64,000 nucleotides of DNA from Clostridia bacterium. GTDB taxonomy: Bacteria; Bacillota; Clostridia; Oscillospirales; CAG-382. Under the pieces are notes generated by a model that searched no databases, was not told where the DNA came from, and saw only the letters and a list, made by a program, of their open reading frames with translations. The translations under genes were made by a program, and so were the position numbers. The stretch covers positions 1-64,000 of the forward strand of contig JAFRPL010000023.1 in assembly GCA_017429165.1 (NCBI GenBank), in the 5' to 3' direction. This document shows, one piece after another, positions 51,313 to 61,134 of the stretch. The first letter of the stretch is position 1, and each line of letters opens with the position of its first letter.

Positions 51313-53370
51313 TTATCTGAACAGATTTTCGAAAAGAGCGAACAGCCGCGGAGCGTTAAGGCGTATGCTGTCGGCTTCGTTATCGAATATCAGCGCGCCT
51401 GCGATCAGGACCGTAAGCCCCATGCAGATCCACGCCGCCGCGCGGACGTGGACGGCGTACGGCTTGCCGGAGCTGCGCGAAACGAGTTCGACGAGCACGA
51501 GCGCGCCGACAAGGCAAAGCGGGAACAGGATATCGCCCATATAGCGCAGATGTACTCCGCCGAGGCAAAAATCGGTGAACGCCACGAACACCGCAGCGGC
51601 GACGGCGGAAATATACGTGCCGCGCTTGACGCGGTCGCCCCCGGTCACGGGCAGGGCGGCGAAAACGCCCCACACCGCGGGGAAGTTCAAAGCTCCGTAC
51701 GACAGGTACGAATACTGGTAGCTGCGGTAGGCGCCGAGACTGAGATCGGACGGCGAAACGAACGGGAAGATACCGCTGAACGAAAACGGTTGAACGAAAT
51801 AATGGAACATCGCGGGGAAAAACTTATACAGTTCGTACCCGCAATAGCTCATATCGTACCCCGTGAGCTGCCGCGTTATGCCGAAATCGAACGGCGAACC
51901 GAACCGAACCGCGTTGTAAGTCATTATCGCGGCGGCGCCGGCGATCACCGGGACCGCGGCGAACGCGAGGTCGCACATGCGCTCGGCGAGAGGGCGCGTC
52001 TTTTTTATGAAAAATTTTATGAACAGCGGCACGAGCATTACGCAGAACACCAGCGCGGTGGGCCTTGACGCCGCGGCGAGCGCCACGCTCGTCCCGGCGA
52101 GCGCGAGCAGTACGCGGCGGCGCGACGCGGTCTGCGCGCAGACTGCGCGGAAGGCGAAATTGAGCGTAAGCGCAAAGAACAGCATTCCGCAAATGACCGC
52201 CGTAAAGTACATGGTGGGATGCACGTTGAGCACGAACACGCTTGACCCGCAGACGACCGCGCAAAGCGCAAAGCACAGCGTGACGGGATCGGTCCTGATC
52301 TTAAAATACCTGAGCAGCGCCGACAGCGCGGCGGCAAACGCCGCGACCGCGCAAAGCGTGAAGAACAGGTTCGCCGCTCCGTCGCCCGGCATATAGCCGG
52401 TCAGCGCCGTCAGCGGAAGATAGAACAGCAGCACGGGCGCTATACCGAAATACGAATACACCTTACCCGTTTCCGATACATAGGCGCGGTCCCACAGCGC
52501 GGAATACGAGCTCGTTTCGGTCTGCCGGACGCCGGCGTCATAGGGATTTTTGAGCGAAGCCAGTTCCCCGGCGGAAAATTCTATATCAAGATCCAGCCGC
52601 CCTTTGAGCAGCGCGTCGGTCTGCTGCTGATAGCAGGAATACTCTTTGACCGGTTTTTCGAACGGATATTTTTCCGGCCGAAAATTCTTCACGGCGCCTA
52701 TAAGCGCGAAAACGCTGCAAAGCGCGCACGCCGCGCACACGAGCGCCTTTGCGCCGGGGCCGGAAAGATCGAGCGTTTTTGCATACGGCTTATATTCTTT
52801 TATGAATACCGCCGCGCAAAAAACCAGAAAAACGAGCAGCCAGCGCAAAAAATTGAAATGAAGTCCGAAAGCGTAATTGAGGATTATCCCGGTGAGCACC
52901 ACGCCTTTTGCGCCTTGATCGAAATCCAGCTCGAGCGTCGTGACGCCGCCCGCCGAATCGTAATCTATTACGGCTTCGCCGCTGCCCGCGTAAACGCGCT
53001 GGTTGTGATACGGGCGCAGCGAATCCCGCCACGCCGCGTCCTTTGCCAGCACGGAAACTTCAAAAAGGGCCGGCTTTTCGACAAACTTCAGCGCTATGTA
53101 TTCTATTTTCACTCCCTGAAGCGGGATCTTTATCACGGTGTTGCCCTGCATTTTCAGCCCGCCGTTCGATATAACGCCGTTTTTGACGTTCAGGCGGTCG
53201 ACGGGGATATCGACGCGTACCGCGTCTTTGAACCCCAGAGCAAGGCTCTTGCGCGAAGCGAAGGTCAGTTCGCACAGCGCGAGTATCACCGCGGCGACCG
53301 CGATTATCGCAAGCACGCGGCGCAGTTTGCTTTGCGCATCCGACGCGGGAATTTTTGATTCTTCTTTCAT
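51313..53370 (-). CDS. Large membrane protein, GT-C type glycosyltransferase-like
   Basis: 685 residues. One N-terminal helix and a beta domain (residues 45-190) precede about 11 membrane helices. An extracytoplasmic loop near helix 3 includes GRLDLDIEFSAGELASL, and VHLRYMGDILFPL lies near the end. The layout suits polyprenyl-sugar dependent transferases. No catalytic motif can be proved by eye. It lies 28 bases after a second glycosyltransferase and 33 before the flavoprotein. Confidence 0.78.
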   Translation of the reverse strand: MKEESKIPASDAQSKLRRVLAIIAVAAVILALCELTFASRKSLALGFKDAVRVDIPVDRLNVKNGVISNGGLKMQGNTVIKIPLQGVKIEYIALKFVEKPALFEVSVLAKDAAWRDSLRPYHNQRVYAGSGEAVIDYDSAGGVTTLELDFDQGAKGVVLTGIILNYAFGLHFNFLRWLLVFLVFCAAVFIKEYKPYAKTLDLSGPGAKALVCAACALCSVFALIGAVKNFRPEKYPFEKPVKEYSCYQQQTDALLKGRLDLDIEFSAGELASLKNPYDAGVRQTETSSYSALWDRAYVSETGKVYSYFGIAPVLLFYLPLTALTGYMPGDGAANLFFTLCAVAAFAAALSALLRYFKIRTDPVTLCFALCAVVCGSSVFVLNVHPTMYFTAVICGMLFFALTLNFAFRAVCAQTASRRRVLLALAGTSVALAAASRPTALVFCVMLVPLFIKFFIKKTRPLAERMCDLAFAAVPVIAGAAAIMTYNAVRFGSPFDFGITRQLTGYDMSYCGYELYKFFPAMFHYFVQPFSFSGIFPFVSPSDLSLGAYRSYQYSYLSYGALNFPAVWGVFAALPVTGGDRVKRGTYISAVAAAVFVAFTDFCLGGVHLRYMGDILFPLCLVGALVLVELVSRSSGKPYAVHVRAAAWICMGLTVLIAGALIFDNEADSIRLNAPRLFALFENLFR

Positions 53371-53398
53371 AAAACGGGGCCTTTCATGAACGGATGAT

Positions 53399-54904
53399 TC
53401 ACGCGGTGATAACGTACAGCAGCGCGCTCACGGCGCAGAACGCGATACACACGGCGGCGACGGCGCGCTCTGCGTGTTTGTTCTGAAGAGTATCGGAATA
53501 AAGCCCTATGAACATCGCCCCCACGACCGCCGCGGGCACGATATATCTGAAATCCATGGTGCAGTTGTGGGGAAAATCAAAGCAGAATTTGACGTACATA
53601 AGTACGACGGTGATCCAGAACGCGTAGAAGAACGCTTTTATCGGCCTTTCGAACCGCTCGAACTTCTTCCTCACCGCGCGCCCCATACACCATATCGAAA
53701 ACACTATGAGTATGACGTTGAGTATTATAAGCGCGTACGCGAGTATCTCGGTAAACGCGCCGCCTTTGCCTATATCCCATTCGCCGAACACCGAAGTCTT
53801 TACCACGGCGGAGGGGATGTTGTATTCAAAGAACGAATTGGTGTAGCCCTGGTCGGCGCGCGCGAACCAGATCCCTTCGGAAAAGCTGTGCGGTATTCCG
53901 AGCAGGCGTTCGGTCACCGAACGGAAGCCTATATACTGGTCGAGCTTGTCGGAAAGCTTCATCACGTAGCCGAGCGGTTTTCCGTGCTCCCACAGCATAT
54001 AGAACGACCACCAGGTGCCGAGCGGCACGCAGACGGCGCCGAAAACGCAGTATTGAAGGAACAGGCGCAGGCGTTCGCCTTTGGCTTCTATGAATTTGAT
54101 CAAAAACAGCATCGCGACCGCGGGCGCGACGTAGCCTGCCGAAAGCTTGGACATCATCCCCAGCCCTATGGCGAGCGCGAGGCACACGATATTGCCGTAC
54201 CCCGGGCTGCGGTACCAGCGGACAGCGAACAGCAGCGCCGCGAGCATAAAGAGCACCGAAAGCATATCGTTGTTGTAGCTCGCCGCGAGTATGATGAACG
54301 TGGGGTGGAAAGCGACGAGCGAAAGCGCGATATTGCGGCTGCGGTCGCTTAAGCCCACCTCTTTGAATATCGCCGCGCACACGGAAGACGCCGCGCACGA
54401 ATAAAACAGCGTGAGCGCCGTGACGTAGTGGGTCGCGACGCTTTCGGCGACTCCGGTCCAGGTCAGGAACTTCATCCACAGCGCCTCGAGCCCGTAATGG
54501 AGCGGCGGGTGATACCACATGGACGCTATTTTTTCCGGGAATATCTCGCCGCCGTACATACGGTATATCCTGCCCGCGTGGCCGTTGGAAACTTCGCGGA
54601 AGGTGCCGACGTCGTGCTGACGCTCGCCGAGTCCCGTGCAGAGCACGTATGCGAGCTTGACGAGGAAAGAAAACGCGAGTATGAGGAACGTCACGCGCCG
54701 CGGCGTGAGCATCCCGTTGGCGTACCAGTACGCCGCGAGCGCGGCGAGAGCCAGCGCGGCGGCGGCAAGCAGGACGATGGAAAACGGAGTGAGCTTATCT
54801 GCCGTATAATCGAACAGAAAAACCGAAACCAGGCAGGCGAGCGCGGCCGTGACGTACGGATGTCTCAGCACAGCGCCGTCTTCGCGCAGGAATTCTTTTT
54901 TCAC
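53399..54904 (-). CDS. PMT/GT39-family membrane glycosyltransferase
   Basis: 501 residues with about 12 membrane helices. The first extracytoplasmic loop carries acidic residues (GERQHDVGTF) and later MWYHPPLHYGLEALW, the His-Pro-Pro pattern found in ArnT/PMT-type enzymes. These transfer sugars from polyprenyl phosphate outside the membrane. Acceptor unknown. Start ATG 54904 has AAAGGAGC nearby. Confidence 0.85.
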   Translation of the reverse strand: MKKEFLREDGAVLRHPYVTAALACLVSVFLFDYTADKLTPFSIVLLAAAALALAALAAYWYANGMLTPRRVTFLILAFSFLVKLAYVLCTGLGERQHDVGTFREVSNGHAGRIYRMYGGEIFPEKIASMWYHPPLHYGLEALWMKFLTWTGVAESVATHYVTALTLFYSCAASSVCAAIFKEVGLSDRSRNIALSLVAFHPTFIILAASYNNDMLSVLFMLAALLFAVRWYRSPGYGNIVCLALAIGLGMMSKLSAGYVAPAVAMLFLIKFIEAKGERLRLFLQYCVFGAVCVPLGTWWSFYMLWEHGKPLGYVMKLSDKLDQYIGFRSVTERLLGIPHSFSEGIWFARADQGYTNSFFEYNIPSAVVKTSVFGEWDIGKGGAFTEILAYALIILNVILIVFSIWCMGRAVRKKFERFERPIKAFFYAFWITVVLMYVKFCFDFPHNCTMDFRYIVPAAVVGAMFIGLYSDTLQNKHAERAVAAVCIAFCAVSALLYVITA

Positions 54905-54938
54905 GTTTTGCCGCTCCTTTCTGTTTTGGCCGTTAATA

Positions 54939-57515
54939 TCAGTTGAGCCCGAAATCTTCGAGCATCCATTCGTTGCGGTTTTCGAACCAGTCGCGCAGGT
55001 ATTCGATCTCGGCGTCGTAGGTGCCGTTGACGAGTTCTTTTTCGAGCACGCTGTAAACGGTGTCGGTGTACCACAGAGTGTAGTTGCGGTCTATATCTTT
55101 GCGGTATTTCCCCAGCAGGATATCCATCTGGTTCCTGCCCAGCTCGTTATCCCGATAAATGTTGACGATATACGGCTGAAGCTCGAGATAGCGCGCCTTG
55201 ACCATATCCATTATCTGAGGCACCCTGAACAGACGGCTGTTCCATATGGCGTAGCAATATCTGCCCTGCCACGAAATTCCGGTGGTGTTTACGTTGTTGT
55301 AGCCGGTGTAATAGCTGGAAGAGCAGTTGCCGGCGGAAAGGTCGAAATCCCATACCGGGCCTTCGTAAAGCTTGCCGCCTTTGAGATAGAAGCGCGTGGA
55401 GCTGGTGCCGTAGTCGACCTGTTTGAAGAATTCCTGTACTATGAACGCATCGATGAACGACTGCAGGTCGACGTATTTGGCTATGTCGCCGTATTTCTGC
55501 GAATGGATGGCGTTTTCCATGGCGGTGAAGAATTCCGTCATATAATCGCGCTGGGATTCGGTGGGCGATTCGGGATCGTTGAGCCCGAGTATGATGCCGT
55601 ATCTGGGAGTGGTGAACCATTCAGGGTTGGAATACTGCGCCCACGGTTCGAATTCGAACAGGAATTCGTTGCCTTCGATGTCGATATCCACGCGCGTGTC
55701 GCCCACGCCTATGGATTCGCACAGCATATACATGCCGCGGTAGACTCCGTTGACGTAAAGTTCTACGAATTCCGACTGCTGGACGTACGCCATTCCGATA
55801 GCGTCCGCGAGATCGTACGCGAGCTTGTTGCGGATCTGCGTTTTATCGTACATATTGGCTAAGAGATACCATTTTTTGCACTTGCCGAACCCGAGCACGT
55901 TCTGTTTTTTATCGAATTTTATGTTAAACGGCTGTTTCGCGCCGCTGGAAGTCGAGTTGCCGCGCACCTTTATGGTGGCGTTGGGATCGATTATGGTGGA
56001 AAATCTGCCGGCGGGGTCGTATACGGTGATAGCGCATTCGCGGTATTCGTCCTTGATTATGGGGACGCCGCGCGTATCGACGTAGACCTTGGGGATATCC
56101 GAAAGGTTGCCGATCCCCGTGAGTTCGAACCCGCTCACCGTGAGTTCGGACGCCCAGACGTGGTCGGAAACGGTTATATCGGCGCGCAGGAACCTGGCGC
56201 GCACGTCGTCGACCGCGAGCTTAAATACGCCCTTCTTCCAGCTGCCGACGGTGACGAGGTTCGCCGTTCTGACCCTGACGGTGCCGAGCTTGGTGAATTC
56301 TATGCCGTCGTCGGAAACGTAATAGGTGACCCTGGCAATGTCGGGGGTGGAAACGCCGTTCTGGCCTCCCCACAGATCAATGTTCGCCTCTTTGATGAGG
56401 CAGGTGTGTTCGAGATCGATTATGACGCTCAGCGTGTCGGTCTCATAGCCCGCGATGCGCGGCGAGTCGCCTTTATCGGCGACGTATCCGTCAGTGAGCT
56501 TGAAGCGCGGGCGTATTCCCTGGGAATCGTTGAAGTCGCCGTAGCTGTCGCTGCGGTAATTGCGAGCTTTGGCGGTGTATTTTTTGCCCAACGCCACGTT
56601 TTCGACAGTTCGCAGAGCAAAATAGTCGTCCGGGAAAAGTATGCAGCGCAAAAGCAATATGGCGTCGGCGGAAAGGACCTTGCCGTCGCCGTCCAGGTCG
56701 CCGTCCTGGGTGATGGGATATTCTTCACCGAACAGGACGTACCTGAGCAGGTAGATCGCGTCGTCGGAGCTGAGCGCGCCGTCGTTGTTCATATCGCCGC
56801 GGATGACGGCGGGAGGAGGCGTTTCGGTTACGCCGAAGCCCCAGTTCACGTCCTTTGTATCTGCGGAGATCCCGTTGCTGCCGCTGTAATACAGGTTCGT
56901 GTTCGCGGCGAGAGGATCAAAGGTCGAAAAATCGACCGACCATACCGTTCTGCCGTTGACTTCGGCGGAAACGCTCGCTATTTCTATGGTGCCTTCGGCG
57001 TTATAATACCCTATGCTCACGTTTAGCGCGCGGCATACGGCCCTGCCGTCGTTTATTACCACCTGAGTGTCTTCCCTGCCAAGCGCGTACGAGGGGTTGC
57101 CGGGATCCGCTTCATAAGTGAAATCCACCCAGCTGCCCTTGACGGGACCGCCGTTGTCCTCCAGATACACGTTTGAATTGGCAAAGTCCGCGAAATTGAT
57201 GAGATATTTGAAATTGCCCACGTGCTCGAGATCTGTATACGCATAGCAGTTGACGTAAGCCGCGCCGTGTTCCTGTTCGTATACGTCGGTGCCGAAACGC
57301 ACCCTGGCGCGCAGCGTGACGGTGCCGTCGTCAGGAATGAGCGATTCGGGCAGCGTGAACGTGATCGACGGGACGACGCCGTCCGAAGTGGTCATCCACA
57401 GATAGCGTTCGGGCGCTTCGGCCGTCAGCGCGGAGGCGTACACGGCGGGCGATACCGAAAGCGCGAGCGCAAACACGAACACGAAAGCAAGTATCAGCGA
57501 AACTGTTCTTTTCAT
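54939..57515 (-). CDS. Secreted CotH kinase with dockerin and discoidin-like domains
   Basis: 858 residues. Signal peptide 1-27. A beta domain (35-230) is followed by a type I dockerin (237-299) with two calcium loops, GDMNNDGALSSDDAIYLLRY and DLDGDGKVLSADAILLL. An F5/8-type C-like domain (305-465) and a CotH domain (475-845) complete it. CotH motifs are VRGNSTSSGAKQPFNIKF, KKWYLLANMYDKTQIRNKLA and GPVWDFDLSAGN. The dockerin would attach a predicted protein kinase to a cohesin-bearing scaffold. ATG 57515 fits the signal peptide. It lies within the glycan operon. Confidence 0.9.
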   Translation of the reverse strand: MKRTVSLILAFVFVFALALSVSPAVYASALTAEAPERYLWMTTSDGVVPSITFTLPESLIPDDGTVTLRARVRFGTDVYEQEHGAAYVNCYAYTDLEHVGNFKYLINFADFANSNVYLEDNGGPVKGSWVDFTYEADPGNPSYALGREDTQVVINDGRAVCRALNVSIGYYNAEGTIEIASVSAEVNGRTVWSVDFSTFDPLAANTNLYYSGSNGISADTKDVNWGFGVTETPPPAVIRGDMNNDGALSSDDAIYLLRYVLFGEEYPITQDGDLDGDGKVLSADAILLLRCILFPDDYFALRTVENVALGKKYTAKARNYRSDSYGDFNDSQGIRPRFKLTDGYVADKGDSPRIAGYETDTLSVIIDLEHTCLIKEANIDLWGGQNGVSTPDIARVTYYVSDDGIEFTKLGTVRVRTANLVTVGSWKKGVFKLAVDDVRARFLRADITVSDHVWASELTVSGFELTGIGNLSDIPKVYVDTRGVPIIKDEYRECAITVYDPAGRFSTIIDPNATIKVRGNSTSSGAKQPFNIKFDKKQNVLGFGKCKKWYLLANMYDKTQIRNKLAYDLADAIGMAYVQQSEFVELYVNGVYRGMYMLCESIGVGDTRVDIDIEGNEFLFEFEPWAQYSNPEWFTTPRYGIILGLNDPESPTESQRDYMTEFFTAMENAIHSQKYGDIAKYVDLQSFIDAFIVQEFFKQVDYGTSSTRFYLKGGKLYEGPVWDFDLSAGNCSSSYYTGYNNVNTTGISWQGRYCYAIWNSRLFRVPQIMDMVKARYLELQPYIVNIYRDNELGRNQMDILLGKYRKDIDRNYTLWYTDTVYSVLEKELVNGTYDAEIEYLRDWFENRNEWMLEDFGLN

Positions 57516-57556
57516 GGCTTGGGTCCTTTCTGTTTTAAGAATCTGCGTGCACGGCG

Positions 57557-58897
57557 TTACCTTAACACGCTGTTGAGGTTCATATCGCAAACGAAAACGA
57601 TTATATAATCCACGCCTAAAGCCGCGGCTTCTTCGGCGCTTATGTCAAATTCCCACAGCGGCTTGAAATGCGATACGGAAGCGCGTTCCGCCAGCCAGTC
57701 GAACAGCATTATGGAATAGCTGTCGCGCAGCATGAGGAACGAGGGCTTGCCTTCGCCGTCGGGGTTGGTGAAATCCATCTGCTCCATATTGTCGTTGTTT
57801 ATTACCGTCGCTTCTTCGTGATCGTATTTGAGACGGTCGATCGGAGTGGTGAAAGTTATGTGCGAAAAAGTCGAACGGAACCGCAGCAGATCTTTCCGCA
57901 TCCCGAGATCGTAATACAGATCGCCCGCTTCGCGGTATTCCTCGGCAAAGCCGAATTCCGAAACGTCGCGCGCGGCGGCGGCCGGGAAACGCTTTGCGAA
58001 CTCGTCGCATATCGCTTTGTACGCGAAATACGCGGCGTATTCGGTCCAGTGCGAATCGGTGTGGTGATAAAGCTCGTGCCCGGTGCTGCCCAGCTGCGCT
58101 TTGAGCGCGGGGCCCAGATCTATCACGACGGCGCCGCCTTCGGCGAGCGCTTCCGCCGCCTGTTCGCGCAGGCACACGGTCCCCTGCTCTATGCCGTCGG
58201 GCATTTCCTGCGGATAAAGCTCGTTGGGGTTGGGGATGAGCACGTAAATGAGCTCGGTCCCGCTTTGGGCGAGCGCTTCGACGCGCTGCTTCGTGCGGTT
58301 GACGGCGCGGTTGCGCATGCGCTGTGAAATATCCTCGTTATTGGTGAACTGTTTTTCGGTGTTGTTGAAGAAGAGCCAGCCGTTTTTGCCCACCCAGACC
58401 ACGCCCGGCGCGGGATATTCGCCAGTGGCGTAGGACTGCAGCTTTACGGCGACCGGCGAAGAGACCGATTTAGCGGGTTCCGAGCAATACAGCTTGACTT
58501 CCAGCGGGCTTTCGCTCTGAGGCAGCGGCAGTTCGAGTATGAACGTGCCGTGACTGCTCGATGCGTGGCCGATCACGCTGCTGCGCAGCACCGCGAATAC
58601 TTCGGCGTCCTCGGGGCAGGTGCCGCCGACGATGCCGCGGCGGTCTTCGGCGGTTATGTATTCCGCCACTTCGACCTGCGCGGATTGCTCTTCGCCCGTG
58701 CGGTAACGTTTGACTTCGGCTTCGGTGCGCGGCAGCGGCAGTATTTCGTCCGCCGGATCGGAAACGTTTTCGGTTTCGGAAATTTCCGGCTCCGAAACGG
58801 CGGAAAGTTCGGTGCTTTCGCTTCGTTCCGCGTCTTTCGCGCACGAAACGGCGAATATGCAGACGAGCAAAAGCAGACATATAAGTCTTTTGGTCAA
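57557..58897 (-). CDS. AlgX/AlgJ-like SGNH lipoprotein
   Basis: 446 residues. Lipobox AVSC (C19). The SGNH-like domain (about 160-446) contains LYHHTDSHWTEYAAYFAY, with the Asp and His of an AlgX/AlgJ-type catalytic set, and the nucleophile Ser in LMLRDSYSIML. Relatives O-acetylate exported polysaccharides. I chose TTG 58897, 9 bases after GGAG, giving MTKRLICLLLLV. ATG 58912 has no ribosome site. First gene of the operon running to 49741. Confidence 0.85.
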   Translation of the reverse strand: MTKRLICLLLLVCIFAVSCAKDAERSESTELSAVSEPEISETENVSDPADEILPLPRTEAEVKRYRTGEEQSAQVEVAEYITAEDRRGIVGGTCPEDAEVFAVLRSSVIGHASSSHGTFILELPLPQSESPLEVKLYCSEPAKSVSSPVAVKLQSYATGEYPAPGVVWVGKNGWLFFNNTEKQFTNNEDISQRMRNRAVNRTKQRVEALAQSGTELIYVLIPNPNELYPQEMPDGIEQGTVCLREQAAEALAEGGAVVIDLGPALKAQLGSTGHELYHHTDSHWTEYAAYFAYKAICDEFAKRFPAAAARDVSEFGFAEEYREAGDLYYDLGMRKDLLRFRSTFSHITFTTPIDRLKYDHEEATVINNDNMEQMDFTNPDGEGKPSFLMLRDSYSIMLFDWLAERASVSHFKPLWEFDISAEEAAALGVDYIIVFVCDMNLNSVLR

Positions 58898-58930
58898 GCG
58901 ACACCACTCCATTCTGAGGTCTTTGATGCT

Positions 58931-58959
58931 ATTATAGCACTATTTATATTATAATGCAA
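58931..58959 (-). promoter_or_regulatory. Predicted promoter of the surface-glycan operon
   Basis: Minus strand TTGCAT (plus 58954-58959), 17 bases, TATAAT (58931-58936), about 33 bases before the AlgX-like start. Confidence 0.75.
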
Positions 58960-59023
58960 TAGCAAAAAACAAAGGACGGCGTTCGCCGTCCCTTTGACCG
59001 CGCCCCCGCGGAGCTTTTTGCCG

Positions 59024-59665
59024 TCACAAAATGTAAAAGATTATCCCTATCGCCTGAAAAACGCTGCCGAACACCACGAAAATGTGGAATATGGCGTGGA
59101 AATAGCGTACCTTGCGGCCGACGCCGTACAGCACGGCGCCGATGGTATACGATATACCGCCCGCGAGCAGCCAGATGAAGCCGTTCCACGTCATCGCCGC
59201 GACGCACGCTTTGAGCGAGATTACTATCATCCAGCCCATGCAGAGGTAGCATATCATGGAAAACACGCGGTATCTGCGCAGGTCTATTGCGTTGAGCGTT
59301 ATCCCGAGCGCCGCGAGCCCCCATTCCACGCCGAACACGATCCACGCGAGCGCGGGGTCGTTGAGGCGTATTCCGGCGAGCAGTATGGGAGTGTAGGTGC
59401 CGGCGATCAGGAAATATATGGTGCAGTGGTCTATGACCTGCATAACGCGCTTGCCGCGGTTCATATTCAGCCCGTGGTAGACGCTGGAAACGCTGTAAAG
59501 GCACACCATCGAAAAGCCGTAGATCGCCGCGGATATTATCCCCCACAGGTCGGCGTGCAGCGCGGCGACGGTCACCGAGCAGACGAGGATGAGCACTCCC
59601 AGTCCGCCGCCCACTATGTGCGTGACCATATTCATTATTTCTTCGCCGCGCGTATAATACGGCAT
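59024..59665 (-). CDS. Hemolysin III family protein (YqfA/PAQR-like)
   Basis: 213 residues, seven membrane helices. Family motifs are SSVYHGLN (Ser and His of the metal site), IDHCTIYFLIAGTYTP and HAIFHIFVVFG. The PAQR fold holds a zinc ion and some members hydrolyse amides. Bacterial function is poorly known. I chose ATG 59665 with GGAG 6 bases upstream. The longer in-frame start would lie over the promoter. Confidence 0.9.
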   Translation of the reverse strand: MPYYTRGEEIMNMVTHIVGGGLGVLILVCSVTVAALHADLWGIISAAIYGFSMVCLYSVSSVYHGLNMNRGKRVMQVIDHCTIYFLIAGTYTPILLAGIRLNDPALAWIVFGVEWGLAALGITLNAIDLRRYRVFSMICYLCMGWMIVISLKACVAAMTWNGFIWLLAGGISYTIGAVLYGVGRKVRYFHAIFHIFVVFGSVFQAIGIIFYIL

Positions 59666-59720
59666 GTTTCGCTCCGAAAGCGGCGTCCTCTGCACTTGAC
59701 AAACACCCCCTGATACTGTT

Positions 59721-59749
59721 ATTATATACAAGGAGGGCGGCGAACGCAA
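59721..59749 (-). promoter_or_regulatory. Predicted promoter of the hemolysin III gene
   Basis: Minus strand TTGCGT (plus 59744-59749), 17 bases, TATAAT (59721-59726). Confidence 0.65.
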
Positions 59750-59808
59750 TTTACAGACCATTGAAATTGTCATAAGATTTTATTAAGACGCGCCGCGAAA
59801 GCATAAAA

Positions 59809-60357
59809 ATGCCCGCGATAATTTATTCCGATACCGATATCACCGTAGTAAACAAGCTCCCCGGCGAAGACAGCGAACGGCTCGCCGAAAGACTCGGCGC
59901 GTTCCCCTGCCACCGGCTGGATAAAGCGGTGTCGGGTCTTTTGCTGCTTGCAAAAAACAAACGCGCTTCGGCTGTGCTTTGCGCCCCCGGCAGCATAAAA
60001 AAGACCTATACCGCAATAGTCGAAAACGGGCCCGCGACCGATTCCGGCACGCTGAAAAACCTTTTGTGGCACGACGTAAAGCGCAACAAAAGTTTTGTTG
60101 TAAAACGTATGCGCGCAGGGGTAAAGCGCGCCGCGCTGGAATACCGCGTGACCGCCCGCTTTGAAAATTCCGCGGCGGTGGAAATCAATCTGCTCACCGG
60201 CCGCACCCACCAGATCCGCGTGCAGTTCGCATATATCGGCTGCCCCGTGCGCGGCGACAGGCGCTACGGCGCAAAGACCGGCGGCGGACTCGCCCTGCGC
60301 TGTTCAAAACTGGAATTCATCCACCCGCAGGGCGGCAGAGTGAGCTTTATTATCTGA
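59809..60357 (+). CDS. RluA-family pseudouridine synthase
   Basis: 182 residues, short for the family because the S4 domain is absent. Catalytic Asp in CHRLDKAVSGLLLLAK. LLTGRTHQIRVQFAYIG and PVRGDRRYG follow. It isomerises uridine in rRNA or tRNA; target unknown. It is transcribed alone, divergently from hemolysin III, and has a terminator at its end. Confidence 0.9.
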   Translation: MPAIIYSDTDITVVNKLPGEDSERLAERLGAFPCHRLDKAVSGLLLLAKNKRASAVLCAPGSIKKTYTAIVENGPATDSGTLKNLLWHDVKRNKSFVVKRMRAGVKRAALEYRVTARFENSAAVEINLLTGRTHQIRVQFAYIGCPVRGDRRYGAKTGGGLALRCSKLEFIHPQGGRVSFII

Positions 60358-60379
60358 TTCTTTCCCTTTTGACAAAATA

Positions 60380-60411
60380 AAAACGCACATCGGGCGATGT
60401 GCGTTTTTTTA
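60380..60411. terminator. Bidirectional intrinsic terminator
   Basis: aaaacgcacatc pairs with gatgtgcgtttt around a short ggg loop region, with A and T runs on both sides. It lies between the pseudouridine synthase and the convergent membrane protein gene. Confidence 0.9.
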
Positions 60412-60436
60412 TAATGCGCCGCAAGGCACTCATAAT

Positions 60437-61015
60437 TCAAAGAACTTCTTCCGGCTGTTTTTCTTTCTTGCCTTTTTTGGCGAAAAGCTCGGCGCCGTAG
60501 CGGCAGAGCAGGCCGGCGAAGATGTAACCGATCCCCATCCCCAAGTAAAGGCGGATGTTGTATTTCATCTCGTCCACGTCGGGCAGGACGGCGCGCATCA
60601 CGCCGAAAATTATCGCGGCGACGAGCGCGGCGACGGCGGGAATGGCGATCGTGAGCACGCCCAGCCGTATGAGCTCTTTGGCGCCGTCAAAGGTGAACGG
60701 CGTGCCGGATGCGAGTTCGCGCTTAAAATACAGCTCTTCGAATTTTGCGAGCACGGCTCCGCCCGCGCAGAGCGCTATGCCCGCCGCCATGGCGGCGTAG
60801 CAGGTGTTCACCGAAACTCCGGCGTGCTTCTGCACCAGCCCCTGTATGGTGAGCCCGTCGAACTTTATTCCTTCCGGGATGAGCGCGAGCGAGATTATGC
60901 CCGCGACGCACAGCGCCGCGCCCACGATGCATATTATGAATGTGATCTTGCTCAATATCCTGCCGACCTTGCAGAGCGTCTGGATGGTTTTGAGCGTTTT
61001 TGAATTGTTTTCCAT
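60437..61015 (-). CDS. Four-helix membrane protein of unknown function
   Basis: 192 residues. Four membrane helices (ITFIICIVGAALCVAGIISL, CYAAMAAGIALCAGGAVL, GVLTIAIPAVAALVAAIIFG, MGIGYIFAGLLCRYGAEL) and a basic C-terminus. It resembles DUF2975-type proteins, but I cannot confirm it. The start ATG 61015 gives MENNSKTLKTIQT; the upstream extension covers the promoter. Single gene. Confidence 0.75.
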   Translation of the reverse strand: MENNSKTLKTIQTLCKVGRILSKITFIICIVGAALCVAGIISLALIPEGIKFDGLTIQGLVQKHAGVSVNTCYAAMAAGIALCAGGAVLAKFEELYFKRELASGTPFTFDGAKELIRLGVLTIAIPAVAALVAAIIFGVMRAVLPDVDEMKYNIRLYLGMGIGYIFAGLLCRYGAELFAKKGKKEKQPEEVL

Positions 61016-61057
61016 ATTGTCAAAATGCCTCCATTTTTCACTGAAGTTTGTTAGATT

Positions 61058-61086
61058 ATTATATTCCGCCCGCGCGGCGATGTCAA
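61058..61086 (-). promoter_or_regulatory. Consensus promoter of the four-helix membrane protein gene
   Basis: Minus strand TTGACA (plus 61081-61086), 17 bases, TATAAT (61058-61063). Confidence 0.8.
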
Positions 61087-61134
61087 GCTCTTTCGCGCTC
61101 CGCGACCAGCTGTTGTTGCACACGCAACTAGCAA

